Positions 54,517-62,142 of a DNA stretch of 64,000 nucleotides are shown in pieces. A model generated the notes under the pieces. That model made no database searches. It saw only the letters and a list, made by a program, of their open reading frames with translations, and had not been told where the DNA came from. The stretch's first letter is position 1. Each line of letters starts with the position of its first letter. The position numbers and the translations under genes are program-made. The stretch lies in the NCBI RefSeq assembly GCF_937958975.1, contig NZ_CALGRE010000045.1, positions 62,001 through 126,000 on the forward strand, given 5' to 3'. This stretch comes from an uncultured Eubacterium sp. (GTDB lineage Bacteria; Bacillota; Clostridia; Lachnospirales; Lachnospiraceae).

Positions 54517-55899
54517 CTATTTTACCCGGATATAATAGATATCAAGTATTTTTTCAAAGAAATCTTTTTTGTTTAATTGGAACTGGGCAGAGACATCATC
54601 TTTTACCATTTTGTATTTACCCTCAGTTGTGACCATGTTCAGTCCCGAATAATTAACAGCTAACGTGGAAGCTAAATAAGTCATTATGTTAGCATTTAAG
54701 TTTGTAACCGTGTATTTTGATGAATCCTGGTACAATTTTAAAGGTAATCCAAAATCATTTTTGATAGCGGGAATTATCTGATTTACGAATGAGTTAATAT
54801 ATAGTCTTTGGCATGACATACGTCTTAAGTTGTCATCCACAAGACTGGTATCTCTGTGACGAACAAATTCCTCTGCCAAGTCACCTTTTATTGTAATCGG
54901 CTGGCCTTTTGTAAAGCTTTTAAAAGTATATTCCGGTGTTAGTGTTACGCCGCCGATATCATCATTTAAAATCTTGATTGCCGATAAATCAATGGCATAG
55001 TAGGCGTTAATCGGAATATTATAAATGAGTCGTTCCACTGCAGTTACCTGGTTTTCAGCACTTAATTTCTTTCCGTCACCAAATGCATAGGCAAGACATA
55101 ACTGTGTTGTCTCGGTGTCGTAATATTGTCCGGCTGCATCATATCTGCTGATATCAGCCATTGTATCTCTGTTTAGCGCTAATACTTTTATTTTTCCATT
55201 TGAAGTATCGTAAGTAAACAGGTAAAGTGCATCTGCCTGTCCGGCAGTTGCGGCAACGGCATTTTCTACAAGTTCGCGGTTGTCTACACCCATAAACAAG
55301 ACGCTGGCAATATTATCGTTAAACTGATATGTATGTCCATTATAATATACAGTTTTACCATTATCTTCATAATCAATATCTTCGGGAAGTGTCATATGCA
55401 TATTTGTATAATCAAGCATTGCTTCGCGTCCCATATATCTCATAATAAAAAAAGTAACCGTAATTCCAATGATTACACAGAACAGAAATAACAAGATTCC
55501 AATAATGATTTTCTTCTTTTTACTCCATTTTTTCTTTTTATCTGTTTTTGTTTTGCCATGATTACCGGCAGAGTCATGTCTCTGGCCGGAAGAATGATGA
55601 CTACTGTGGCTATTTCTCCCGGAACTATGATGATGTCCGGAGGAGCTGTGATGATGCCTGTGTCTATAATTTCTTTCGATAGTATCCCAGTCAACGTCAA
55701 ATCCGTTTCCATCGTCATTATCAGTGATAACATCAGCACTGCTATGGTGTGAGTGATGATGTGTGGAAGAGCCGGAGTGTTCGGTAGAATGACTCGACTG
55801 TTTTTGGCTTTCGTTGTCAGATACAGCAGATGAATTGTTGTCCGGTTCATCAGGGACTAATTCGATATTACTGTATAAATCATTCGTTTGTTTGCTCAT
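54517..55899 (-). CDS. LytR-CpsA-Psr (LCP) family protein with His-rich cytoplasmic tail
   Basis: A 460-residue LCP protein. The cytoplasmic N-terminus (to about 140) is full of His and Ser (such as HRHHHSSSGHHHSSGR), then comes a Lys-rich stop and one membrane span (about 147-170). The LCP domain (about 205-400) shows VLFMGVDNRE, ALNRDTMADI, and EEFVRHRDTSLVDDNLRRM. LCP enzymes attach glycopolymers to peptidoglycan on the outer face. It overlaps the upstream sortase gene by 20 bases. The His-rich tail is unusual and might bind metal. Confidence 0.88.
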   Translation of the reverse strand: MSKQTNDLYSNIELVPDEPDNNSSAVSDNESQKQSSHSTEHSGSSTHHHSHHSSADVITDNDDGNGFDVDWDTIERNYRHRHHHSSSGHHHSSGRNSHSSHHSSGQRHDSAGNHGKTKTDKKKKWSKKKKIIIGILLFLFCVIIGITVTFFIMRYMGREAMLDYTNMHMTLPEDIDYEDNGKTVYYNGHTYQFNDNIASVLFMGVDNRELVENAVAATAGQADALYLFTYDTSNGKIKVLALNRDTMADISRYDAAGQYYDTETTQLCLAYAFGDGKKLSAENQVTAVERLIYNIPINAYYAIDLSAIKILNDDIGGVTLTPEYTFKSFTKGQPITIKGDLAEEFVRHRDTSLVDDNLRRMSCQRLYINSFVNQIIPAIKNDFGLPLKLYQDSSKYTVTNLNANIMTYLASTLAVNYSGLNMVTTEGKYKMVKDDVSAQFQLNKKDFFEKILDIYYIRVK

Positions 55900-56644
55900 C
55901 TTTGATTAAAACCCCCTGTACTAAGTATCTGGTATTTTCAGCACCATTGGTGCATGTGCTTAATGTTATTATTTTACTATTCAAATCTAAATTCACTTTC
56001 CTGGTGTTTTTTGCAAGTGATTCAGGGTTGGTAGTGTATTCGAAGTATTTTTTAAGTATTTTTTTATCACTAAAATCAAAAGAATTTAGGATATGCCTGT
56101 CATCATATACATATGCGGAGTATATTTTATAGGTGAGCCGGTGTCCCGGCAGATAAATGTAAATATACTTATTTTTTTTGAAGAATTTTGAATCTTCAAA
56201 TTTATGTAATGAATGAAACATAGAACCATTATTCATATTATGGCCATATAAAACAGTGACCGGGTCAGAATAGTCTTTTGTATTGTGACGTTCCGTATAT
56301 ATGGCGCCGGCAAATTCCCATTGTTTTTTGATATTATGGTCAAGATAAAAGTCGTCCGGCTGATTTTTAGATGATTGGACAACAGGATAATCTACATTTG
56401 TATTGGGAATGTAAATCCAGGAGTAGATATCCGGATTGTCTTCTTTCATTTTATTCCAGTTAATATTATGATTTTCCACAGTTGCAGCCTGTAGCTGTGA
56501 TGTGGCAGGGGAAGTTGTATTAATATATTGTTTGGTATCACCACCATTGCTTAGAAAATATGAAATAAGCTTATATCCACATATAATGCAGATAATGACT
56601 GCAATGATAAATATAGTTCCCCATAAAATTTTTTTAATTTTCAT
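55880..56644 (-). CDS. Class B sortase
   Basis: A 254-residue membrane-anchored transpeptidase. One N-terminal span (about 5-27) is followed by the sortase fold: catalytic His in LYGHNMNNG, Cys in TLSTCT, and Arg in NTRYLVQG. PNTNVDYPVVQ and the long helix after the YGHN strand point to class B. It should anchor SPKTG proteins such as that at 54145-54423. It overlaps the LCP gene by 20 bases; GAGAGG precedes the ATG. Confidence 0.9.
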   Translation of the reverse strand: MKIKKILWGTIFIIAVIICIICGYKLISYFLSNGGDTKQYINTTSPATSQLQAATVENHNINWNKMKEDNPDIYSWIYIPNTNVDYPVVQSSKNQPDDFYLDHNIKKQWEFAGAIYTERHNTKDYSDPVTVLYGHNMNNGSMFHSLHKFEDSKFFKKNKYIYIYLPGHRLTYKIYSAYVYDDRHILNSFDFSDKKILKKYFEYTTNPESLAKNTRKVNLDLNSKIITLSTCTNGAENTRYLVQGVLIKDEQTNE

Positions 56645-56687
56645 TGTATTACCTCTCTATTTTTTTAAGAAATGTAAACTAATAAAT

Positions 56688-56716
56688 AGTATATTATTTA
56701 TAAACGCGTATGTCAA
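56688..56716 (-). promoter_or_regulatory. SigA promoter of the sortase-LCP pair
   Basis: Minus strand: perfect TTGACA (56716-56711), 17-bp spacer, TATACT (56693-56688), about 45 bases before the sortase ATG. Confidence 0.8.
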
Positions 56717-56744
56717 AGCTTAAAGTGAAAAAGTAAAATATGGT

Positions 56745-56773
56745 TTGCACTTTTATGATGAATGTGATATAAA
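56745..56773 (+). promoter_or_regulatory. Promoter of the tRNA-Tyr/tRNA-Leu unit
   Basis: TTGCAC (56745-56750), 17-bp spacer, TATAAA (56768-56773), ending about 15 bases before tRNA-Tyr. Confidence 0.75.
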
Positions 56774-56787
56774 TATATATTGTAAAT

Positions 56788-56869
56788 GGGCAGATTCCCG
56801 AGTGGCCAAAGGGGACAGACTGTAAATCTGCTGCAACTTGCTTCGGTGGTTCGAATCCACCTCTGCCCA
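56788..56869 (+). tRNA. tRNA-Tyr (GTA)
   Basis: Acceptor stem GGGCAGA / TCTGCCC, anticodon loop CTGTAAA with anticodon GTA, a long variable arm (class II, as bacterial tRNA-Tyr) and T-loop TTCGAAT. The 3' CCA is not encoded. Confidence 0.96.
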
Positions 56870-56903
56870 TTGTTTTAATATTATATTAAAAACAGTTATA
56901 AAA

Positions 56904-56987
56904 GCCGGCGTGGCGGAACTGGCAGACGCGCAGGACTTAAAATCCTGTTGTGGCAACACAGTACCGGTTCGATTCCGGTCGCCGGCA
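56904..56987 (+). tRNA. tRNA-Leu (TAA)
   Basis: Acceptor stem GCCGGCG / CGCCGGC, anticodon loop CTTAAAA with anticodon TAA, long variable arm and T-loop TTCGATT. It lies 34 bases after tRNA-Tyr with no promoter between, so the two are cotranscribed. CCA not encoded. Confidence 0.96.
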
Positions 56988-56990
56988 TAG

Positions 56991-57023
56991 AAAAGGAGTT
57001 TTGGTTACAAAGCTCCTTTTTTT
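56991..57023 (+). terminator. Terminator of the tRNA unit
   Basis: AAAAGGAG / CTCCTTTT stem (56991-56998 with 57013-57020) followed by TTTG. Confidence 0.8.
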
Positions 57024-57030
57024 GTAGCAA

Positions 57031-57077
57031 AAGCCCGGCAAGCGATATTGTGCTTGCACAAAATATCATTTGCCGGG
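57031..57077. repeat. Long imperfect palindrome between tRNA-Leu and rpiB
   Basis: CCCGGCAA-GC-GATATT-GTGC and its near complement form a 47-bp inverted repeat with short mismatches. It has no T run and no gene. It could be a repeat-family unit or a transcription barrier. Confidence 0.6.
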
Positions 57078-57163
57078 TGTAAGAACAACGGGAAGCTGTG
57101 TTTCAGGATGTTCGCTTGCGTAATTGAGTAAGAGTCAGCCTACTCGATTGAGGAATACTTTAT

Positions 57164-57192
57164 TTGACATGTCACTTTTTCTTAGTTACAAT
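57164..57192 (+). promoter_or_regulatory. SigA promoter of rpiB
   Basis: Perfect TTGACA (57164-57169), 17-bp spacer, TACAAT (57187-57192), about 38 bases before the ATG. Confidence 0.85.
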
Positions 57193-57230
57193 GGAAACGC
57201 AAATATAATAGAATAAAAGAGGAAGATATC

Positions 57231-57695
57231 ATGAAAATTGGATTTGGATGTGACCATGCAGCAATTGAGTTAAAAAATGAATTGATAGGATATATGACGG
57301 AAAAAGGATACGAGTGTATTGACTATGGAACAAATTTTGATGAAAATGGACAAATCATTAAGTGTGATTATCCGTTAAAAGGTCAGGAAGTGGGAGAGGC
57401 TGTAGTCTCTAAAGAAGTAGATTATGGTGTCCTTATTTGTGGAACGGGAATAGGAATCTCATTGTCAGCGAACAAAGTTCCGGGAGTGAGAGCAGCAGTT
57501 TGTAGTGAACCATATTCGGCGAGGCTGACGAAACAGCATAACGATGCGAATATCATTGCATTTGGAGCCAGAGTCGTGGGAAGTGAGCTGGCAAAAATGA
57601 TTCTTGACGAATTTTTTGGCGCTGAATTTGAGGGTGGAAGACATGCCGGAAGAGTTGACCTGATTTCTGATATCGAAAAGAAATATAATAAATAG
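57231..57695 (+). CDS. rpiB: Ribose 5-phosphate isomerase B
   Basis: A 154-residue RpiB/LacAB-type isomerase of the pentose phosphate pathway. GFGCDHAAIELKNEL at the start, the catalytic Cys-Gly-Thr-Gly in LICGTGIGISLSANK and RLTKQHNDANIIAFGAR are diagnostic. Allose-phosphate isomerase activity is shared by the family and cannot be excluded. AGAGGAAG precedes the ATG. Confidence 0.92.
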   Translation: MKIGFGCDHAAIELKNELIGYMTEKGYECIDYGTNFDENGQIIKCDYPLKGQEVGEAVVSKEVDYGVLICGTGIGISLSANKVPGVRAAVCSEPYSARLTKQHNDANIIAFGARVVGSELAKMILDEFFGAEFEGGRHAGRVDLISDIEKKYNK

Positions 57696-57759
57696 TAAGG
57701 ATGGATAAAACAGTATTCAATTTTTGTAGTGCTTTCTACATTTTGAATCTGAAAACATT

Positions 57760-58905
57760 ATGAAAAAGAGAATAGATAGAACAGGGGTTTATATTAAGGA
57801 AGTAAAAACAAGAAAAGATTTGCGTATATTTGCATCATTTAATGAGAAAATGTACAGAAATGTACCTCAGGCAAAACCGGATTTAATTTCTGATGAGATG
57901 GCAAATTTTATGCCAAAGAAAAATCCGGCATTTGAATATGCACAGTCAAAACAGTTTTTGGCATATAAGAATGGTAAATGCGTTGGCAGGATTGGCGCTA
58001 TTATCAATCATAAAGCTAACAAAAAATGGAACAGGGACAGGATACGTTTTACAAGAGTTGACTTTATAGATGACTATGAGGTTTCTGAAGCATTGTTTCA
58101 CGCGGTAGAAGAGTGGGGGAGAAAAGAAGGGCTCAGAGAGATACATGGTCCTATGGGATTTTGTGATTTAGACCAACAGGGCATGCTGATAGAAGGATAC
58201 AACTATGACGGCATGTTTATTACAATTCAAAATGCGCCATATTATAAGGAACACATGGAAAGGCTTGGATATACGAAGTCTGTAGACTGGATTGAAAACA
58301 GGATTGATATTCCTCGAGAAGTTCCGGAAGTGTTTCTTAAGATGGAGGAGCGTGTCCTGAGAGATAATAATCTTCATTTTGTGAAAGTAAAAAATAGGAG
58401 AGAACTAAAAAAATATATTCCCAGAATATTTGATATTATAAATGATACAGAAAAGCATCTTTACGGTGAAGTGGATTTAAGTCAGGCACAGATTGATAAA
58501 TATGTGAAACAATTTATATTATTAGTCAATGTGAAGTTTTTGACTATGGTAATGGATGAAAAGGAAGAAATGATTGGGATGGGGCTTGCGGTGCCGACTT
58601 TGGGGAATGCATCAAAGAAATCGAGAGGAAGGCTTTTTCCTTTTGGTTGGGCAAGGATGTTATATGCACCATTTTCAAAGCCCGATATGCTGGAATTGTT
58701 CTTTGCCTGTGTTAGAGACGAGTATAAAAACAAGGGAGTGCCGGTTGTTATTTTAGTAGAATGTATGAAATCAGCGATTGCAGATGGCATGAAATATGCA
58801 GAGACAGGACCGATGCTGGAGGATAATATAAAGGTACATTCCTTATGGAAAAGGTTTGATAAAATACAGCACAGACGAAGAAGATGCTGGATAAAAAAAC
58901 TGTAG
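57760..58905 (+). CDS. GNAT-fold N-acetyltransferase-like protein, unknown substrate
   Basis: A 381-residue protein with two GNAT-like halves, of the family seen as hypothetical N-acetyltransferases in Clostridia. Visible landmarks are GKCVGRIGAIINHKANK, REIHGPMGFCDLDQQGMLIE and ETGPMLEDNIKVHSLWKRFD. There is no membrane segment or signal. The ribosome site is poor. Its stop codon is part of the terminator stem that follows. Function not recognised beyond the fold. Confidence 0.65.
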   Translation: MKKRIDRTGVYIKEVKTRKDLRIFASFNEKMYRNVPQAKPDLISDEMANFMPKKNPAFEYAQSKQFLAYKNGKCVGRIGAIINHKANKKWNRDRIRFTRVDFIDDYEVSEALFHAVEEWGRKEGLREIHGPMGFCDLDQQGMLIEGYNYDGMFITIQNAPYYKEHMERLGYTKSVDWIENRIDIPREVPEVFLKMEERVLRDNNLHFVKVKNRRELKKYIPRIFDIINDTEKHLYGEVDLSQAQIDKYVKQFILLVNVKFLTMVMDEKEEMIGMGLAVPTLGNASKKSRGRLFPFGWARMLYAPFSKPDMLELFFACVRDEYKNKGVPVVILVECMKSAIADGMKYAETGPMLEDNIKVHSLWKRFDKIQHRRRRCWIKKL

Positions 58906-58927
58906 GTTGACAATCTACAGTTTTTTA
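58897..58927 (+). terminator. Terminator that shares bases with the symporter promoter
   Basis: AAACTGTAG / CTACAGTTT stem (58897-58905 with 58915-58923) plus a T run. Its loop GTTGACAAT contains the TTGACA of the next promoter. Confidence 0.85.
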
Positions 58928-58936
58928 TTATATAAT
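58907..58936 (+). promoter_or_regulatory. SigA promoter of the Na+/solute symporter
   Basis: Perfect TTGACA (58907-58912), 18-bp spacer, perfect TATAAT (58931-58936). Transcription would begin near 58943, directly before the inverted repeat at 58951-58980. Confidence 0.8.
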
Positions 58937-58950
58937 TACTTTAATACTTT

Positions 58951-58984
58951 AAAGCGTTACGGTTTAAAGCGAAACGCTTTCAGG
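58951..58984. promoter_or_regulatory. Operator candidate (cre-like inverted repeat) in the symporter leader
   Basis: AAAGCGTT and AACGCTTT form an inverted repeat with a 14-base centre. Read on the minus strand the right part is CTGAAAGCGTTTCGC, close to the catabolite-responsive element. Its place just after the transcription start suits repression by CcpA or another LacI-family protein. Confidence 0.5.
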
Positions 58985-59020
58985 TGGCGAAATATATTTT
59001 TAAAAGTGGAGGATTTTTCA

Positions 59021-60601
59021 ATGACAGTAACTTTATGTTCAATTATGTTAATTGCCTTCTTCGCTGTAATGATTTTCGTAGGTTTTTACACAAGAAGACA
59101 TGCAACAGATGTTAATGGATTTGTTCTCGGAGGGCGTTCTGTAGGACCTTGGCTTACAGCGTTTGCCTTTGGAACATCTTATTTTTCGGCGGTTATTTTT
59201 GTAGGATATGCCGGACAGTTTGGATGGAATTTTGGACTTGCTTCTACATGGGCGGGTCTTGGAAATGCTTTTATCGGTTCACTTCTTGCATGGAATGTAC
59301 TCGGCAGAAGAACCAGAGTTATGACACAGCATGTGGATGCGAAAACAATGCCGGACTTTTTTGGAAAGAGATTTCAATCAACACCATTGAAAGTGGCGGC
59401 ATCTGTTATTGTATTTGTATTTTTGATTCCATATACAGCTTCATTGTATAATGGACTTTCCAGTTTATTTGGTCTTGTGTTTGATATTCCATATTGGGTA
59501 GTTATCGCAGTAATGGCTGTTCTTACAGGAATATATGTTATTTTTGGCGGATATATGGCTACAGCTATTAATGATTTTATTCAGGGAATTATCATGTTGT
59601 TTGGTATCTGTGCAGTCATTGGGGCTGTCTTGGTAGATAATGGAGGACTTCTGAAGGCAACGGAGACACTTGCAGCACAGACAGGTGATGCAGGATGGCA
59701 GGGAGCATATGTTGCTTTTCTGGGACCGGACCCATTGGCATTATTGTTTGTAGTCATACTTACTTCTCTTGGCACATGGGGACTTCCACAGATGGTTGGA
59801 AAGTTTTATGCGATTAAGAGTGAAAAGGATATACATAAAGGAACGGTTATTTCTACAGTATTTGCCATTATCGTAGCAGGTGGATGCTATTTCCTTGGTG
59901 GATTTGGAAGATTATACAGCGATAAAGTTGCTATTAATGAGGTGACAGGAAAACCATTGTTTGACACAATTATTCCGACAATGCTCTCAACATTGCCGTC
60001 ACTTGTTATTGCAGTAGTTATCGTGCTTGTTCTCTCAGCATCTATGTCAACTTTATCTTCTCTGGTACTTACATCAAGTTCAACATTTACACTTGACGTA
60101 ATTAAGCCGGCATCTAAGAAAGAAATGACAGAAAAGAAGCAGGTAACAATTATGAGAGCATTTATCGTGTTCTTTATCTTAATATCCGCAGTAATCGCTA
60201 TTTTCAAAGATGCACATCCGGAGGTTACGTTTATTGCACAGATGATGGGTGTCTCATGGGGAGCGCTTGCCGGAGCATTCCTTGCACCATTTCTTTATGG
60301 ATTATACTGGAAGGGTGTTACAAAGGCGGCTACAGTTGTATGTTTCGTGTGGGGATGCGGAATTGCCATTGTACAGCTTGTTATTACACTGAGCGGATAT
60401 GATATTTCAGGATGGGGAACTGTTCTTGGCTACATATTTAAGTCATCGATTAATTCCGGAGTGATTGCGATGGTAGGAGGATTGGTTATTGTTCCAATTG
60501 TCAGTCTGTTTACCAAAAAACAGAGCCAAAAAGAATTGGACAATTTATTTGACTGTTATAATGAAAAGACAGAGGCAATAGCGAAAGAACATTTAAAATA
60601 A
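59021..60601 (+). CDS. Sodium:solute symporter (SSS family)
   Basis: A 526-residue transporter with about 13 membrane segments. The SSS pattern is clear: VNGFVLGGRSVGPWLTAFAF, FGTSYFSAVIFVGYAG, VIFGGYMATAINDFIQG and SMSTLSSLVLTSSSTF. Substrate within the family (proline, pantothenate, sugars, organic acids) is not certain. The longest frame begins at 58907, but GGAGG at about 59008-59012 selects the ATG at 59021, the normal family start. A cre-like operator in its leader suggests carbon control. Confidence 0.9.
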   Translation: MTVTLCSIMLIAFFAVMIFVGFYTRRHATDVNGFVLGGRSVGPWLTAFAFGTSYFSAVIFVGYAGQFGWNFGLASTWAGLGNAFIGSLLAWNVLGRRTRVMTQHVDAKTMPDFFGKRFQSTPLKVAASVIVFVFLIPYTASLYNGLSSLFGLVFDIPYWVVIAVMAVLTGIYVIFGGYMATAINDFIQGIIMLFGICAVIGAVLVDNGGLLKATETLAAQTGDAGWQGAYVAFLGPDPLALLFVVILTSLGTWGLPQMVGKFYAIKSEKDIHKGTVISTVFAIIVAGGCYFLGGFGRLYSDKVAINEVTGKPLFDTIIPTMLSTLPSLVIAVVIVLVLSASMSTLSSLVLTSSSTFTLDVIKPASKKEMTEKKQVTIMRAFIVFFILISAVIAIFKDAHPEVTFIAQMMGVSWGALAGAFLAPFLYGLYWKGVTKAATVVCFVWGCGIAIVQLVITLSGYDISGWGTVLGYIFKSSINSGVIAMVGGLVIVPIVSLFTKKQSQKELDNLFDCYNEKTEAIAKEHLK

Positions 60602-60653
60602 AATATTGTAATTTTCGACTCTGAATTGTGATAATTTATTAAACAAATAAAAG

Positions 60654-60714
60654 AAAAGATGTCTGTTATCATACAAACAAAGAAAAAATGTATGATAACA
60701 GACATCTTTTTTTG
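60654..60714 (+). terminator. Very strong terminator after the symporter gene
   Basis: A perfect 21-bp inverted repeat (60654-60674 with 60690-60710; AAAAGATGTCTG... and its complement), 15-base loop and a T run. Confidence 0.9.
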
Positions 60715-60739
60715 TGATGTAAGGCATTGGCAAAATCTA

Positions 60740-60768
60740 TTGACCGGAAAAATTTTCATGTTTATACT
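60740..60768 (+). promoter_or_regulatory. SigA promoter of the fatty-acid operon
   Basis: TTGACC (60740-60745), 17-bp spacer, TATACT (60763-60768). The start near 60775 leaves a leader of about 100 bases before fabH. Confidence 0.75.
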
Positions 60769-60784
60769 GTAGTAGTTCTTACAG
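60767..60784. promoter_or_regulatory. Operator candidate at the fab promoter
   Basis: CTGTA (60767-60771) and TACAG (60780-60784) are inverted around eight bases, overlapping the predicted transcription start. A repressor of fatty-acid genes could act here; no known FabT or FapR consensus is matched. Confidence 0.35.
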
Positions 60785-60798
60785 CAAAAACATGAAAA

Positions 60799-60858
60799 CA
60801 GTTCAGCCGGCGGCAATTTTTACCCCAATCAAATTATATTTGCCGCAAGGCTGAACCG
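60799..60858 (+). promoter_or_regulatory. Large hairpin in the fabH leader
   Basis: GTTCAGCC-x-CGGCAA pairs with TTGCCG-x-GGCTGAAC over a loop of about 25-30 bases (roughly 60801-60857). It ends 9 bases before the AAAAAAGGAG site and may act as an attenuator or protein-binding leader. There is no T run right after the stem that would make it a standard terminator. Confidence 0.5.
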
Positions 60859-60876
60859 TTAAAAAAGGAGATAAAT

Positions 60877-61854
60877 ATGTTTGGTAAAATCATTGGAACA
60901 GGTGCATACATTCCTGAACAGGTTATAACAAATGAAGACTTGACACAGTTTGTAGATACAAGTGATGAATGGATTGCTGAGAGAACGGGGGTTAAAAAAA
61001 GGCATATAATGGGCGATGAGACTACGGCAGATATGGCGGTGAAGGCGGCAGAAAAAGCTTTAGAAAACTCCGGAATTTCAGCGGCAGAGATTGACATGAT
61101 TGTGGTATCTTCTGTTTCATCCAACCTGATTCTTCCTAATACAGCGTGTTATGTGCAGGAGCGTATCGGTGCAGAAAATGCTAATTGTTTTGACATAAAC
61201 ACAGCGTGTACAGGATTTATCATGGCATATAATACGGTACAGACGTATATGAGTGCAGGGTTGGTAAATACAGCTTTGATTATCGGTGCAGAAGGGTTAT
61301 CCCGAATCGTCGATTGGAATGACAGAGGAACATGTATCTTATTTGGAGACGGAGCGGGTGCTGTAATTGTACGGAAAGACGAAAAGGCTGTGTTTGAAAC
61401 AGTAATGAAATCGGATGGAAGGAAGGGAAGCGCATTAACCTGCCATAATGAATTTGTGAATCGCAAGAGATTGGTCGTAGATAATGAAAATACAAATAGT
61501 TTGAATACATATATACAGATGGATGGACAGGAAATTTTTCGATTTGCGGTGAAGCAGGTACCGGAATGTATTAATGAACTGCTGGGTAAATTGAATTGTT
61601 CCGTAGATGATATAGATTGGTTTGTACTTCATCAGGCAAATTTAAGGATATTGCAGAGCATTTCTAAGAGATTACGGGTACCAATGGAAAAAGTACCGGT
61701 GAATGTATCAGAGTATGGAAATGTGTCGTCGGCATGTATTCCGATTTTGTTAGATGAATTATATCGAAATAAAAAACTTCAAGAGGGAAACAAAATAATC
61801 CTTTCAGGTTTTGGCGCGGGTGTAACTTTGGCGGCGACTTATATGGAAGTTTAA
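60877..61854 (+). CDS. fabH: Beta-ketoacyl-ACP synthase III
   Basis: A 325-residue enzyme that starts fatty-acid chains by condensing acetyl-CoA with malonyl-ACP. Catalytic Cys in DINTACTGFI, His in VLHQANLRIL and Asn in SEYGNVSSACIP are present, and the length is normal. AAAGGAG precedes the ATG. It opens fabH-acpP-fabK-fabD, the usual clostridial order. Confidence 0.95.
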   Translation: MFGKIIGTGAYIPEQVITNEDLTQFVDTSDEWIAERTGVKKRHIMGDETTADMAVKAAEKALENSGISAAEIDMIVVSSVSSNLILPNTACYVQERIGAENANCFDINTACTGFIMAYNTVQTYMSAGLVNTALIIGAEGLSRIVDWNDRGTCILFGDGAGAVIVRKDEKAVFETVMKSDGRKGSALTCHNEFVNRKRLVVDNENTNSLNTYIQMDGQEIFRFAVKQVPECINELLGKLNCSVDDIDWFVLHQANLRILQSISKRLRVPMEKVPVNVSEYGNVSSACIPILLDELYRNKKLQEGNKIILSGFGAGVTLAATYMEV

Positions 61855-61902
61855 AATGTGAATTACCGGTTTTACCGGATAAAAATAAAAAGGAGAATAA
61901 AA

Positions 61903-62130
61903 ATGTTTGAGAGAATTAAAGAATTAATCGTAGAAGAATTGGGAGTAGATGAGAGTGCAGTAGTCGAGAATGCTACATTTAATGAAGACTTAGGCGCAGA
62001 CTCATTGGACTTATTTGAGCTTGTAATGGCTTTTGAGGATGAGTTTGATGTAAAAATACCTGTAGAGGATTTAGAAAAGATTAAGACTGTGGGTGAAGTG
62101 GTAACATACATCGAGTCACATAAAGAATAA
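61903..62130 (+). CDS. acpP: Acyl carrier protein
   Basis: A 75-residue acidic carrier with the phosphopantetheine Ser in LGADSLDLFEL. It carries the growing acyl chain for FabD, FabH and FabK. AAAAAGGAG lies before the ATG at 61903; a longer frame from 61858 would add an untypical basic N-terminus. A small CCGGT-TTT-ACCGG hairpin lies in the spacer after fabH. Confidence 0.96.
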   Translation: MFERIKELIVEELGVDESAVVENATFNEDLGADSLDLFELVMAFEDEFDVKIPVEDLEKIKTVGEVVTYIESHKE

Positions 62131-62142
62131 GGAAAGGTTTTC

